A DNA stretch of 64,000 nucleotides from Pontibacter oryzae (GCF_003576375.1 NZ_QWGE01000004.1:488832-552831), one strand, 5' to 3'. Shown: positions 1 through 9,329, counted from the stretch's first letter. Numbers and translations: made by a program. Notes: a model not told the origin generated them from the sequence alone.

Positions 1-548
1 TCGTTCGGGGCCTGCGTAATTTTAACATCGCGGGCATGCGTTTTCAGTCGTGTTACAAGCTCAGCCTGGCTCATGCCCACACGCAGGTTGTGGCGCAGCG
101 TAATGTCTGGGGTAAGTATATCGGCGGTTTGGAGCAGTAGATCACCGGTTTGGCTCGGGGCATAAAGCTCCATCATAGAACTCCCGAAGCGGATAGTATA
201 GATCGTGTCGCTGATAGTTGGCGAGTGTAGGTTTTCAATCGGGTCGGCGTCCAGCGTAAAGTCTGCGTTGATCCTGTCGAAGTATGCGCTTAGGGTATTG
301 CTTTGCTGGTAGCTGGCAAAAAAAGGATTGCTGAGCAGGCTAACTGTAGCGCGCTCCAGGGAGCGCACCGCCGATAAAGTATCGGGCTGGGCACTGCTGC
401 GGCGCTGTTGCATCCTGTCGGCTTCCTCATCGGCAGAGCTGTCCGTGGAGCAGGCCGAGGCAATGGTATGAACAAGCAACAGCAGCACGAGCAACCGTAA
501 TGTAAGGCTATACTTCTGGCGTATACTGTTGCTTAGGCGGTAAAACAT
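1..548 (-). CDS. Putative lipoprotein, partial (runs off the left edge)
   Basis: An open frame runs on the minus strand from an ATG at 548 to the first base of the window without a stop, giving 182 codons of a longer protein. The N-terminus has basic residues (Arg, Lys), a hydrophobic stretch LRLLVLLLLVHTIASAC and then a Ser/Asp/Glu-rich linker, which fits a lipoprotein signal with Cys33 as the lipidated residue. The sequence after it (RVGMSQAELVTRLK near the cut end) looks like an ordinary globular secreted domain, but I do not recognise the family. The start is the only ATG before the signal peptide. Divergent from the ATP-grasp gene at 694, with about 145 bp between. Confidence 0.7.
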   Translation of the reverse strand, partial: MFYRLSNSIRQKYSLTLRLLVLLLLVHTIASACSTDSSADEEADRMQQRRSSAQPDTLSAVRSLERATVSLLSNPFFASYQQSNTLSAYFDRINADFTLDADPIENLHSPTISDTIYTIRFGSSMMELYAPSQTGDLLLQTADILTPDITLRHNLRVGMSQAELVTRLKTHARDVKITQAPN

Positions 549-693
549 GGTAAACGGTATATATAAAAAAAGTGCAGAATCAAATTATACTTACATACGA
601 GGGTTAACCGCCCAAAAGTTATAACATAAACAACCGACAATGGTTTGTTTTGGCCCGGGATATAGTATAATTTGGCAGCAAAGATGGTAAAAA

Positions 694-1596
694 ATGGAAA
701 CACAGCAAATAGCGCTCATCACATATAAAAGTGCCGGCAGTTACAGCAGCTTCTCTGAAGAGGAAAACAGCAAATTATTCGATTTGTTGAAAGAAAAAGG
801 GTTAAATATTTCGCTCGAAATCTGGGACGACCCTACCGTAGACTGGGCAAAGTATGACTTGGTGCTGCTTAAATCTCCCTGGGATTACTTCGATAAAATC
901 GATGCCTTTTATGCCTGGCTTAACCACCTAGAAAAGTTGCAGGTGCGCGTCCTGAATCCAATAAACACAGTGCGCTGGAACACCAATAAAAAGTACCTGA
1001 TCGAAATGCAGGAGCAGGGCGTGAAGGTAGTGCCTACGGTGTGGCTGGCGCAAAACTCGCTGCTTAATGTGGAAGAAGTTTTTGCCACGCTACAATCAGA
1101 TAGAATAATTATAAAGCCAGCCGTGAGCGGTGGCGCGAAAAACACTTTTGCCTTAACTCGCCGCGAGGCCGAATCCGAAGCCGCAAGTATAAACAGACTG
1201 CTACAGCACGAGAGTTTCCTGGCGCAGCCGTTCGTACCCGAGGTTCAAGAAAAAGGCGAGTGGTCGTTCTTATTCTTTAACGGCGAGCATAGCCACACAG
1301 TACTAAAAACCGCCAAGCCCGGCGACTTCAGGGTGCAGCACTTTTTTGGCGGCACGGTGCATACCCCGGAACCACCTGCAGCCCTGCTGGAGGCCGCCCA
1401 CAACATAGTTGACAAGTATGCAGAAAACTGCTTGTACGCCCGTGTAGATGGCGTGGAGCAAAACGGCGAACTGGTATTGATGGAGCTGGAGCTGATTGAG
1501 CCGTTCCTGTTTATGGCAACCAGCGAGGGCGCTTTTGAACGCTACTACGAGGCCCTGTCGGAGCAACTACAGCAACCAGCCGAAAGTATGAGTTAA
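694..1596 (+). CDS. ATP-grasp domain protein (RimK/glutathione synthetase-like)
   Basis: A 300-residue protein resembling ATP-grasp ligases, which join a carboxylate to an amine or thiol through an acyl-phosphate. Visible signs are an N-terminal Rossmann-like half (IALITYKS; YDLVLLKSPWDY near 55-65), the ATP-binding middle with RIIIKPAVSGGAKNT near residues 135-150 (Lys followed by a Gly-rich loop), and a C-terminal MELELIEPFLF whose acidic residues fit the metal-binding ExE pair. The closest architecture I know is the DcsG/RimK-like stand-alone ligases; the substrate is unknown. The gene is alone on its strand and ends tail-to-tail with the UspA gene, overlapping it by 4 bp. The ATG at 694 follows an A-rich stretch. 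Confidence 0.75.
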   Translation: METQQIALITYKSAGSYSSFSEEENSKLFDLLKEKGLNISLEIWDDPTVDWAKYDLVLLKSPWDYFDKIDAFYAWLNHLEKLQVRVLNPINTVRWNTNKKYLIEMQEQGVKVVPTVWLAQNSLLNVEEVFATLQSDRIIIKPAVSGGAKNTFALTRREAESEAASINRLLQHESFLAQPFVPEVQEKGEWSFLFFNGEHSHTVLKTAKPGDFRVQHFFGGTVHTPEPPAALLEAAHNIVDKYAENCLYARVDGVEQNGELVLMELELIEPFLFMATSEGAFERYYEALSEQLQQPAESMS

Positions 1597-2495
1597 GCCT
1601 CCTGCTGGCCATGGAACACCAACACAGGCACCTGCGCCTCTAAAACCAGTTTCTTGCTAAGGCTATTATGGAAAAGGCTTGCCAGTAGCGAACGTTGCTG
1701 GCTGTTTACGGCTACAAGGTCTGCCTGCTGCTGGGCCATAAATTTCTGAAGGGTATCTGCCACGTCATCGCCTGGGAGCAGGGCAAACTTTAAGGTATAG
1801 CCAGGCAGTTCTTTCCCGAGCTTATCCTCCAGCACAGCCAGTTTCTGAGTGTCCTTCTCGGCATCGGTAGCTGAGCCAATGTGCGCGCAAAGTATACTTG
1901 GCCGGAAAGCCTGCAAAAGTTGCTGCAACTGCCGGATGGCCTGGGCGTCTGTTTTCTGGAAATCGGTGGCGAAAAGTATGCGCTGCAGGTTACGGCCTTG
2001 GTAAGCTTCCGGCACGGTGAGCAGCGGAACTTTGGCATCCTCTACCATCTTGGTGGTGATGGTCCCGAAAAACGAGCGTGCGACATTGTCCTCTCCCTTG
2101 GTGCCCATCAACAGCAGGTCCGGTTTAAAGCGGGCGATCTCCTCCGGGATCACGTCTTCGGGCATGCCGTTTATGAAGGCGCGTTTCAGGTGCACGTGCT
2201 GGCCGTGGGTTCTGGCGCTAGCCTGCACCTTTTCGAAGAGCTCGTTCAGCTTGTCATGTTCCTCGGTTTGGTTGCGGTGCAGTACACGGTCTGTAATCTC
2301 CTCGGAGCCGGGGCTTAAGGGGCTGCGGCCTGTGTCGGAAAAAGGGTCATCGAGCTCGGGTTGAAGCAGGTAATCGCTGAAGCAGTGCAGGAGCAGTATC
2401 TCGGTTTCTGGGGTGGCAGCTGCCATTCGCAGGGCGTAATCACAGGCGTTGGCGGAGCTTTCGGTCAGGTCTACGGGTATCAGTATTCTAAACAT
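1593..2495 (-). CDS. Universal stress protein, tandem UspA domains
   Basis: A 300-residue protein with two Usp domains in tandem, a common Bacteroidota form. The first (about 1-150) starts FRILIPVDLTESSANA and has the ATP-binding signature GTKGEDNVARSFFGTIT near 130-146, matching G-2x-G-9x-G(S/T). The second (about 160-300) has ILFATDFQKTDAQAIRQL and a degenerate loop NSQQRSLLASLFHNSLSK that lacks the glycines, so it probably does not bind ATP. The role is a cytoplasmic stress or energy-state protein of unknown client. Monocistronic; its 3' end overlaps the convergent ATP-grasp gene by 4 bp. Confidence 0.9.
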   Translation of the reverse strand: MFRILIPVDLTESSANACDYALRMAAATPETEILLLHCFSDYLLQPELDDPFSDTGRSPLSPGSEEITDRVLHRNQTEEHDKLNELFEKVQASARTHGQHVHLKRAFINGMPEDVIPEEIARFKPDLLLMGTKGEDNVARSFFGTITTKMVEDAKVPLLTVPEAYQGRNLQRILFATDFQKTDAQAIRQLQQLLQAFRPSILCAHIGSATDAEKDTQKLAVLEDKLGKELPGYTLKFALLPGDDVADTLQKFMAQQQADLVAVNSQQRSLLASLFHNSLSKKLVLEAQVPVLVFHGQQEA

Positions 2496-2621
2496 GTTGT
2501 CGTGTCTGGGGTTGCATGTAGTATACGTGCTGTGGTAAAAAAGGAGTTATGCCTCGGCACTGCAAGGCTAGGCGCTTGTTTAAGTATGAGGGGGCGCTCC
2601 ATGAAGTTCAAAAAATTACAT

Positions 2622-2629
2622 TAGTTTTG
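2622..2629 (+). promoter_or_regulatory. -7 promoter element TAGTTTTG
   Basis: The octamer matches the Bacteroidota TAnnTTTG -7 consensus and lies 20 bp before the ATG of the 906-residue protein. I see no clear -33 TTTG at the right distance, so this is a partial match only. Confidence 0.35.
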
Positions 2630-2648
2630 TAGCTCGAAAACGCTTGCC

Positions 2649-5369
2649 ATGCCAAAACGCATCGTATTCTTCTTCATCGGCTTTGTTATACTTGCCTCGC
2701 TGGCCTTCTATGGTTTTAACCGCTGGAAGGACTCCAGGGAGAAGGTAGACCTATGGGCGTTAGTACCCGAGGATGCCGCGCTGGTGCTGGAGACAAATAA
2801 CCACCAGGCTTTAATGGAGCACCTGCGCGAAACTGAGCTTTGGCAGAGCTTCTCGCTGCTATCCTTTGCGCAGCGCTTCGAGGAAGACATGGCCTACCTC
2901 GACAGCATCTCGCCGGGTAATGAGCGCCTGACCCGTTTCCTGGACGAGAAAGAGATACTTACCTCCCTGCACGTGGCTGGTAAAACCGAGGTGGCTTTTG
3001 TGTTTTACGTGCCCGTGGCCTCAGTAGGCGAACACCGTTTTCTGCGCACACTCACAGAAAATATTAATAAAAGCGATGTTTTTGAGGAGGAATCCAGGGA
3101 GTACCAGGGCGTGCTGCTTACCGATATCACCAACAAACGCAATGGCAGAAGCTTTACTTACTTTACTTACCATAATAATATTATCCTAAGTCATTCGCCG
3201 GTTCTGGTGGAAGAAATTGTGCGGCGTATCGGCAGAGGCAAACCTACATCTATCATTGCCGGTTTTAAGAGCACCAATTACCTCAACCAGCCCGAAGTAT
3301 ACGCTAATGTTTTTGTAAACTACCGCGTGCTTCCTGACTTGCTCGGCCTTTTCCTGAAAGAAGACGTGATGCCGCAGGTGCGCTACCTCGCTACCGTTTG
3401 CCAGAACGCCATGCTGGAGCTAAAGCTGGAGCGCGATAAGATATTCATTAATGGCTTCTCCACGCCGGAGCCTCTTAAAAATACCTTGCACAGCAAACTG
3501 GTACCTAAAAAGCCGCAGCCCTTAGGTGTTAAAGCCTATTTGCCTAACCGCACGGCCATACTTTTGCACTTTGGAGCGCAGCAGCTCGCTCAGCTTCGGC
3601 AACCTCAGCCAGAAAATAAATCGGCTTATGCCACCACCGTAGACAGCCTGGCCCAAACCTTTAGCCAGGAAGTGGCACTTGCATACCTCGAGTCTAACAG
3701 CGTGAGCCAGCGGCCCGATAAGATTACCCTTGCCCATACTTCCAGCCCGGCCCAAACGCAACGCTTACTCAGTATACTAAGCCAGCAAATAGCCACGGCC
3801 AAGCAGCAAAAACCTTTCTCGGAAAAGTATGGAAGCTATACTATCCAGCTGCTGAACGTACCGGAGCTGCCGCAGCAGTTGTTCGGTAAAGTGTTTAAAG
3901 GCTTCGAGCAGAGCTATGTGGTGCAGGTAGATGACTATTTGTTGATCTCGGAAGAGATGGCTCCGTTGCGTCATTTATTGGATGATATCTCCGATGAAAA
4001 CGTATGGAGCAAATCTGCCGCACAAAAGACTTTTTTAGAGGAAACACTGCAGGAAGCCAATTTTAGTTTATACTTTAACACCGTTAACGCCTGGTATATG
4101 CTTAACCGCTATACTACTGATGAGGAGCGCGAGAACCTGCTGCAGAATGCCTCTCTCATCAAGCGCTACTCGCAGGTGAGCCTGCAGTTCTCGGTGGTGG
4201 AAAACCGGTATTACACCAGTCTGGTCATCCGCAGGCCAGACCAAAGCAAAACCGCCGGGCAGAACATTTTTGAGGGCGAGAGTAACCTTACCTTTGATCA
4301 CCGCCTGGATACACGGCCATTTGCGGTGCAGAACGCCGTAGATCGCAGCCGCGAAGTGGTTGTGCAAGACTCTGCAAACATACTCATCAACATTACGGCG
4401 GCAGGCAAACGCGGCTGGGTTGATACCGTGGGCACCGCCTTGCGCAGCGATGTGAAACAGGTAGAGTATGGCCCGGACAAAAAGCTGGCCTACCTGTTTG
4501 CCACAGCCAATCGTATCCATGCCATCAACAACCAGGGGCAGTCGCTGGAGAATTTTCCGTTTAACGTGCCCGATTCGCTGAGCCTGCAGCACCTGGCCGT
4601 GTTTGATTATGAGAAAGACGGGGATTACCGCCTGTTGGTAGATGATAACATGGGCAACCTGTATATGTACAACATGCAGGGCGCCGCCGTGCAGGGCTGG
4701 CAGCCGCGCCGCATGGATTACCGCCTGGCCGCCGAACCGCAGCACCTGCGCGTGGGTGGCCGCGACGTGATCCTGGTGCTGCTGGAGAATGGCTACGTAT
4801 ATGCCCTGAACCGCAACGGCGACACCTATCCGGGCTTCCCGATCAACCTGAAATCTCCGCTTACCTCCGGGGCAATGGCCAAAGTGGGCGCAGACCTGAA
4901 ACGCACCCAGGTAACCGCCGTAACGCGCTATGGCAACGTGATTACCTTTAACCTGCAGGGCAAAGTATTAAACCAGGAACAACTGATGCGCCCAAGCAAA
5001 CGCGCGTTGTTTGAGCTGGTGCCGGAAGGCAGCAATGGCCGCTCGTTTATTATTGTGCGCCAGGAGCAGGGCAAAGTCGCTGTTTTTGACCAGGACTTGA
5101 AGGAGGTGTTTGAGAAGCGCTACGTTACCTCGGCGTCTAAGATCGTGCAGTCCTTCCACTTCGGGGGCGATGCCAAAGTATACACCATCACCGAAACCGG
5201 CCCGCAGAAAACATACCTCTACGATGCCTCGGGCAACCTGATAGGCAACCGAACCTTCGAGAACCGGCACCCCGTGACTATATACTACAACGAAACCGCC
5301 AACAACTACACCTTATACCGCGTGTTCAAAAACCAGCTGAAGAAGATCAACTTCCGGATAGGGGAGTAG
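2649..5369 (+). CDS. Membrane-anchored protein with C-terminal beta-propeller-like repeats (DUF3352-like)
   Basis: A 906-residue protein. Residues 4-24 (RIVFFFIGFVILASLAFYGF) form one membrane anchor or uncleaved signal, so the bulk is probably periplasmic. Residues about 30-530 resemble the DUF3352 family found in Bacteroidota (WALVPEDAALVLETNNHQAL and later paired segments). Residues about 590-906 read as repeated beta-strand blocks with the pattern of PQQ/VCBS-like propellers: IHAINNQGQSLENFPF, LYMYNMQGAAVQGW, VYALNRNGDTYPGFPI, VITFNLQGKVLNQE and TYLYDASGNLIGN, spaced 45-60 residues apart. No catalytic motif is visible. It stands alone, with a -7 element just upstream. Function unknown; a surface or periplasmic binding role would be inference. 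Confidence 0.75.
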   Translation: MPKRIVFFFIGFVILASLAFYGFNRWKDSREKVDLWALVPEDAALVLETNNHQALMEHLRETELWQSFSLLSFAQRFEEDMAYLDSISPGNERLTRFLDEKEILTSLHVAGKTEVAFVFYVPVASVGEHRFLRTLTENINKSDVFEEESREYQGVLLTDITNKRNGRSFTYFTYHNNIILSHSPVLVEEIVRRIGRGKPTSIIAGFKSTNYLNQPEVYANVFVNYRVLPDLLGLFLKEDVMPQVRYLATVCQNAMLELKLERDKIFINGFSTPEPLKNTLHSKLVPKKPQPLGVKAYLPNRTAILLHFGAQQLAQLRQPQPENKSAYATTVDSLAQTFSQEVALAYLESNSVSQRPDKITLAHTSSPAQTQRLLSILSQQIATAKQQKPFSEKYGSYTIQLLNVPELPQQLFGKVFKGFEQSYVVQVDDYLLISEEMAPLRHLLDDISDENVWSKSAAQKTFLEETLQEANFSLYFNTVNAWYMLNRYTTDEERENLLQNASLIKRYSQVSLQFSVVENRYYTSLVIRRPDQSKTAGQNIFEGESNLTFDHRLDTRPFAVQNAVDRSREVVVQDSANILINITAAGKRGWVDTVGTALRSDVKQVEYGPDKKLAYLFATANRIHAINNQGQSLENFPFNVPDSLSLQHLAVFDYEKDGDYRLLVDDNMGNLYMYNMQGAAVQGWQPRRMDYRLAAEPQHLRVGGRDVILVLLENGYVYALNRNGDTYPGFPINLKSPLTSGAMAKVGADLKRTQVTAVTRYGNVITFNLQGKVLNQEQLMRPSKRALFELVPEGSNGRSFIIVRQEQGKVAVFDQDLKEVFEKRYVTSASKIVQSFHFGGDAKVYTITETGPQKTYLYDASGNLIGNRTFENRHPVTIYYNETANNYTLYRVFKNQLKKINFRIGE

Positions 5370-5441
5370 TGGATTGACCGGGCTAACGACTGGGCTTGCA
5401 GCTCAATGGTTACCGTAATTGGTCGTTCCATACTGTTGTCT

Positions 5442-6053
5442 TTATGCAACCCAACTACTTATAGTTCGAGCTTTATGCCATCCCCCATTCCTGTATTCAT
5501 AAACCTGAATCTCCCCACCACCGCAGTAGCTTCCGCAGAAGTTGCCAAACTGCACATAAGCTATAGTGTAGTCTTCATTGAAAATCGGCTTTAAGATATA
5601 GCTGTACCCATCTTCACAGACAGGCTCAATCATTACCCAAGAGGATTTGCCAAAGGGCTTTTTCTTCTCAAACTCTAGGAAGTGCTGCTGGGTCAGGATG
5701 GATTTATCAGGAACTAAATCTGGAGTTAATTTAAACTGTTTGTAGAGCTTCATTTGCTCATTAAGATGAATATTATCCTTGATGCTTAACTTTTCAGTAA
5801 CGTCTCTGGCTACGTTAGAATTAGCCAACACATACATCGGTATTACTTTCTCAACGATACAGTTTGTGTTGAAGTAATCCTTTTCTTCCTTTGCTAAGAT
5901 TAGCCTAATTAGCTCTTTGGACTTAGAAGTATCATATTGATTTACTACTTCCATAGCTGCCGTATCATTAATAGCCGCCGTATCACTATTCTGCTTACAG
6001 CCGAATAGAAAGTACAAGAGTAATATAAACAAATTGGGTTTCAGGACTCTCAA
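5442..6053 (-). CDS. Hypothetical lipoprotein
   Basis: A 203-residue protein with a short signal and lipobox LFGC (Cys18) followed by a polar linker, so probably lipid-anchored in the periplasm or outer membrane. The frame opens with TTG at 6053; no ATG precedes the signal peptide, so TTG is the likely start. The C-terminal part (IAYVQFGNFCGSYCGGGEIQVYEYRNG) holds two Cys residues in a Gly-rich strand pair. AT-richer than its neighbours. No family recognised. Confidence 0.65.
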   Translation of the reverse strand: MRVLKPNLFILLLYFLFGCKQNSDTAAINDTAAMEVVNQYDTSKSKELIRLILAKEEKDYFNTNCIVEKVIPMYVLANSNVARDVTEKLSIKDNIHLNEQMKLYKQFKLTPDLVPDKSILTQQHFLEFEKKKPFGKSSWVMIEPVCEDGYSYILKPIFNEDYTIAYVQFGNFCGSYCGGGEIQVYEYRNGGWHKARTISSWVA

Positions 6054-6083
6054 ATTACGTTAAATATATATAACAGCCAGCCC

Positions 6084-7214
6084 TTAAAAACTCCGGAACC
6101 AGCCTTTCTTGTAAAAGAAGTATAGCTGCAAAAGTATAAGTATGGCCATAAAGCCCAGTAGAATAGGGTAGGCAAACGGCTGGTAAAGCTCTGGCATGTT
6201 ATAGCGCAGCGTGTGGCCCGTGTCGGGGTCCTGGTGCGAGAAGTTCATGCCATATAAGCCCACAATAAAGCTTAATGGAATAAAAATACTGGAAATGATG
6301 GTGAGCACTTTCATGATCTCGTTCATGCGGTTGCTTACCGTAGACATGTACAGCTCCACTAGGCTTGAGGTCATTTCCTTGTGGTTATCCACCAGGTCTA
6401 TCAGTTGCACGGCATGGTCGTAGGCGTCGCGGAAGTATACTTTCAGGCTGTCAGGTATCGTTTCGTCGTCCATGCGCAGGAGTTCGTTCATCAGGTCGCG
6501 CTCCGGCCAGGTAATGCGGCGCAGCTTTACCAGTTCGCTCTTCAGGTCCAGGATCTGACTGAGGGTAGCTTTGGATGGCTCGCGCAGCACTTGCGTTTCC
6601 AGGTCCTCGATATGAATGCCGATATCAGCCATCACCGGAAAGTAGTAATCCAGCACCACATCGAGCATGGCGTAGGCCATGTACATGGTTGGGCGCTGCC
6701 GGATAACACCTTTGCCAACACGGATGCGCTCGCGCAGAGGGTCCAGGCAATCGCCGTAGTCGCTTTGTAGGCTGAGCACATAATTGGGGCCGGTGAAAAG
6801 CGATAGCTGCACATCATCCAGCGTTTTAAACTCCGGCGACCAGCGCAGCATGCGCGTGATGATGAACAAACGGTTCTGGTCAAAATCCTCTACCTTGGGC
6901 CGCTGGTAATCATTGATCACGTCCTCCATCTGCAGCGCATGTATGCCAAAATCTTGCATTACCTGCTCCAGCACAGCCTGGTCGGCGTAGCCCCGAATAT
7001 CGATCCAATGGCGGGCGTCTGGCACCGACCTAACCTTATGCAGCAACTCTTGGTAAGTATGCGTTTCCACTTCCTCAAACATGTGCTCGTTAAAAGACAT
7101 CAGGAAAAAGCGGGGTGCAAAAGCCTCGGCGGGAATAGCCAGCGTGCCGGGCTTGGTGCCGGCCTTGCGCTCCAGGATTTTGTTGCGTTTGGGCATGTGC
7201 TTGCGTTTAGACAT
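6084..7214 (-). CDS. corA: Magnesium/cobalt transporter CorA
   Basis: A CorA-family divalent cation channel. The signature GLYGMNF sits at the end of the first of two C-terminal membrane helices (IISSIFIPLSFIVGLYGMNF, then ILLGFMAILILLQLYFFY), and the protein ends in the basic tail KKGWFRSF. The long N-terminal part is the cytoplasmic funnel domain (HALQMEDVINDYQRPKVEDF is typical). The open frame extends upstream to 7268, but that extension overlaps the preceding yigZ gene. MSKRKHMPKRN at 7214 is preferred because the basic leader is typical and leaves a 34 bp gap, giving 376 residues. Third gene of an apparent EamA-yigZ-corA run. Confidence 0.92.
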   Translation of the reverse strand: MSKRKHMPKRNKILERKAGTKPGTLAIPAEAFAPRFFLMSFNEHMFEEVETHTYQELLHKVRSVPDARHWIDIRGYADQAVLEQVMQDFGIHALQMEDVINDYQRPKVEDFDQNRLFIITRMLRWSPEFKTLDDVQLSLFTGPNYVLSLQSDYGDCLDPLRERIRVGKGVIRQRPTMYMAYAMLDVVLDYYFPVMADIGIHIEDLETQVLREPSKATLSQILDLKSELVKLRRITWPERDLMNELLRMDDETIPDSLKVYFRDAYDHAVQLIDLVDNHKEMTSSLVELYMSTVSNRMNEIMKVLTIISSIFIPLSFIVGLYGMNFSHQDPDTGHTLRYNMPELYQPFAYPILLGFMAILILLQLYFFYKKGWFRSF

Positions 7215-7248
7215 AGGGGCAAAGTTAGCAGGTTTAACGGATTGGCAG

Positions 7249-7866
7249 CTAAGGTGCGGGCTCACCAAGTATGGACACGTTAACGCCTTCCATTTCCTCG
7301 AGTTTATGGGTTATTTCCTCCTGCAGTTGGCGGCGCACCTCCAGCGTGAGGCGGCAATCTAGGGCAAACTGCTGGTCGCGCACGGGCAGGTCGTAGTCTT
7401 TCACCAGGCTCATCACGTCGTTCATCTGCGGGTAGGCGTAGTGGGCCTGCAGCAGCACGGTCTCGTGTTTCTCCACAATGGCAGCGCTGGCCAAAGCCTC
7501 CGCCGCCGACACTTTGTAAGCGTTGATCAGGCCGCTCACGCCCAATTTAGTGCCCCCGAAGTAACGCACCACAACCACCAGCACGTTGCTCAGCCCAGCA
7601 GAGCGGATCTGCCCAAGTATGGGATCGCCGGCGGAGTGGTTGGGCTCGCCGTCATCGTTGGCGCGGTAGCGGCTTTGGTCGGCGCCCAGTATGTAGGCAT
7701 AGCAATGGTGGCGGGCATCGTAGTATTTTTTGCGCAGCTCGGCCAGCACCTCTTTCACTTCTTCCTCGGAGTAAATCGGGTAAGCCAGGGCTATAAACTT
7801 GCTTCCTTTCTCCTTGTACAGCCCTTCGGCGGGTTCTTCTATAGTTCTGTAGGTATCCTCCATCAT
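7249..7866 (-). CDS. yigZ: YigZ/IMPACT family protein (UPF0029)
   Basis: A 205-residue member of the YigZ/IMPACT family. Family hallmarks are KGSKFIALAYPIYSEEE, DARHHCYAYIL near residues 50-60, the NDDGEPNHSAGDPIL block and VVVVRYFGGTKLGVSGLINAY near 98-118. The C-terminal ferredoxin-like domain (LTLEVRRQLQEEITHKLEEM) is also present. Proposed roles in this family concern ribosome or translation control; none is proven for bacteria. The ATG directly abuts the TAG of the upstream EamA gene (no gap), so translation is probably coupled. Confidence 0.9.
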   Translation of the reverse strand: MMEDTYRTIEEPAEGLYKEKGSKFIALAYPIYSEEEVKEVLAELRKKYYDARHHCYAYILGADQSRYRANDDGEPNHSAGDPILGQIRSAGLSNVLVVVVRYFGGTKLGVSGLINAYKVSAAEALASAAIVEKHETVLLQAHYAYPQMNDVMSLVKDYDLPVRDQQFALDCRLTLEVRRQLQEEITHKLEEMEGVNVSILGEPAP

Positions 7867-8787
7867 CTAAAACAGGTTGGCGATAATTTCCTGATACGAG
7901 ATAAGTGCCAGCGCCAGCACAGCCAGCACCAAGCCAAGTATGTTGAGGGCGGTTAGTTTCTCCTTAAAGAAAACCACCGCGCCGGCGGCCCCGGCCAGGA
8001 TGATGCCGATGTTGTTGATCGGGTAAAAGAAGGCGCCGTCGTTATTGAAGTGGCCAAGCGCAAGTATCAGGAAAAAGATTGAAAGAAAATTAGGGACGCC
8101 CAGCACCACGCCCGCCGGAATGCTGCGCCGCCTGAACACGCTTTTTTGCCAGATGCTTTGGTAAAGTATGATCAGGAGGCCAACCACCGCCGAGGTGGCA
8201 AACGTGAGCATGGTAAACTGGCTAGCCTCGTGTGGCTGCAGGTGGTACTGGTTGGTGTAGTTGATGAGCGAGTCGGCAACGCCGCTGTTCAGAAAGATAA
8301 CGAAGGGCAGCACCACCGCCAGCAGCGGCGAAACCTTGGCCCCGCCCTCGCCGGCCTCCTGCTGCCTTGGCCGCAACGACGACAGCACAATGGCCACCAG
8401 CGCCGCCGCCATGCCCAGGTAGTTCAGCCAGGTATACTCCTTAACAGTGGTTTGCAGCACCAGCAAGCTAAACAGCACCGGAATAACCAATGATATTTTG
8501 GCCGCCACCGATGCCACCGTAACGCCTACTTTCTGTGCCGTGAGGGCGATCAGGTAAAAAGTAACGATAAATATGATGCCCAACGCCATGGCAAAGTAAG
8601 CCCAGGTGCGGGTAAAGATCTGGGGCTGCAGCACATCGGTGCCCCCCGGAAAGCAAAGGCCCACCAGGATGCACACCACGTAATTAACGGCAATGGCCTG
8701 CATGGTATGCACGTTAAAGCGCTCGTATAGCTTAAAAATGTAAATAAGCGAGGTGGTGCAAAGGATGCTCAGGAGTAAGTATAGCAT
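7867..8787 (-). CDS. EamA/DMT family transporter
   Basis: A 306-residue polytopic membrane protein with about ten hydrophobic helices arranged as two five-helix halves, as in the drug/metabolite transporter superfamily. The second half has the typical pattern of LGVPNFLSIFFLILALGHF and a C-terminal AGAAGAVVFFKEKLTALNILGLVLAVLALALIS, where the FKEKLT loop is characteristic of EamA domains. The substrate cannot be read from sequence. First gene of a short minus-strand operon with yigZ and probably corA. Confidence 0.85.
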   Translation of the reverse strand: MLYLLLSILCTTSLIYIFKLYERFNVHTMQAIAVNYVVCILVGLCFPGGTDVLQPQIFTRTWAYFAMALGIIFIVTFYLIALTAQKVGVTVASVAAKISLVIPVLFSLLVLQTTVKEYTWLNYLGMAAALVAIVLSSLRPRQQEAGEGGAKVSPLLAVVLPFVIFLNSGVADSLINYTNQYHLQPHEASQFTMLTFATSAVVGLLIILYQSIWQKSVFRRRSIPAGVVLGVPNFLSIFFLILALGHFNNDGAFFYPINNIGIILAGAAGAVVFFKEKLTALNILGLVLAVLALALISYQEIIANLF

Positions 8788-8872
8788 GAAATACGTATGA
8801 TTGCCGCAAAAAACTGCAAGATAGCCAAAGCCTGCAAAGGGTAAAAATTATACCTGTCTCTGGGAAATGAAT

Positions 8873-8880
8873 TACCTTTG
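8873..8880 (+). promoter_or_regulatory. -7 promoter element TACCTTTG of the polysaccharide module
   Basis: A perfect TAnnTTTG match 24 bp before the TTG start of the fdtA-like gene. It supports that start, since an upstream out-of-frame ATG at 8867 would lie inside the promoter. No convincing -33 element was seen. Confidence 0.45.
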
Positions 8881-8903
8881 CAGCAGTACCAACGCACAAC
8901 ACC

Positions 8904-9317
8904 TTGCCAGCAACACCTTACTTGCTTTCTTTTGACTGTGTGGGCAGCCCCAGCATCGGGTTTATCACTAGCACGCAGCATGCGGCGCATATTCCCTTTG
9001 AGATAAAGCGCGTGTTCTGGACGCAGGCCACACCGCCGGGTGTGGAGCGGGGGCACCATGCCAACCTGGCCACCGAGGAAGTGCTGGTTGCCCTGAACGG
9101 AAGCATACATGTGCGCACCGACACAGGCCACGAGCAGCAGGAATTTATACTTTCCAGCCCGCAGCAAGGGCTTTACATACCGGCCATGTGCTGGACGGAG
9201 CTGCGCTTTTCGGAAGGGGCCACGGCGCTTTGCCTCACCTCCACAGATTTCAGCGAGGAAGATTACCTCCGGGATTATGCATACTTCCTGAAACTCGCCA
9301 CGCATTCATCGTTATAG
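8904..9317 (+). CDS. FdtA/QdtA-like sugar 3,4-ketoisomerase (WxcM-like cupin)
   Basis: A 137-residue single-domain cupin of the FdtA/WxcM-like family, which isomerises dTDP-4-keto-6-deoxyglucose to the 3-keto sugar. Family features are IKRVFWTQATPPGVERGHHAN (ketoisomerase loop with paired His, shown here in parts: IKRVFWTQ and GVERGHHAN), TEEVLVALNGSIHVRT, the GLYIPAMCWTEL strand and the C-terminal EEDYLRDYAYFLKL. The frame begins with TTG at 8904 and has no ATG before the conserved core; a -7 element 24 bp upstream supports this start. It is followed after 12 bp by the FdtB-like aminotransferase, the usual partner that aminates the 3-keto product. Confidence 0.82.
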   Translation: MPATPYLLSFDCVGSPSIGFITSTQHAAHIPFEIKRVFWTQATPPGVERGHHANLATEEVLVALNGSIHVRTDTGHEQQEFILSSPQQGLYIPAMCWTELRFSEGATALCLTSTDFSEEDYLRDYAYFLKLATHSSL

Positions 9318-9329
9318 ATTTTCCTAGTG

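Noticed and set aside
8769..9305. 178-residue ORF antisense to the fdtA-like gene
   Set aside because: Shadow of a well-supported gene; Cys/Arg-rich translation with no family features.
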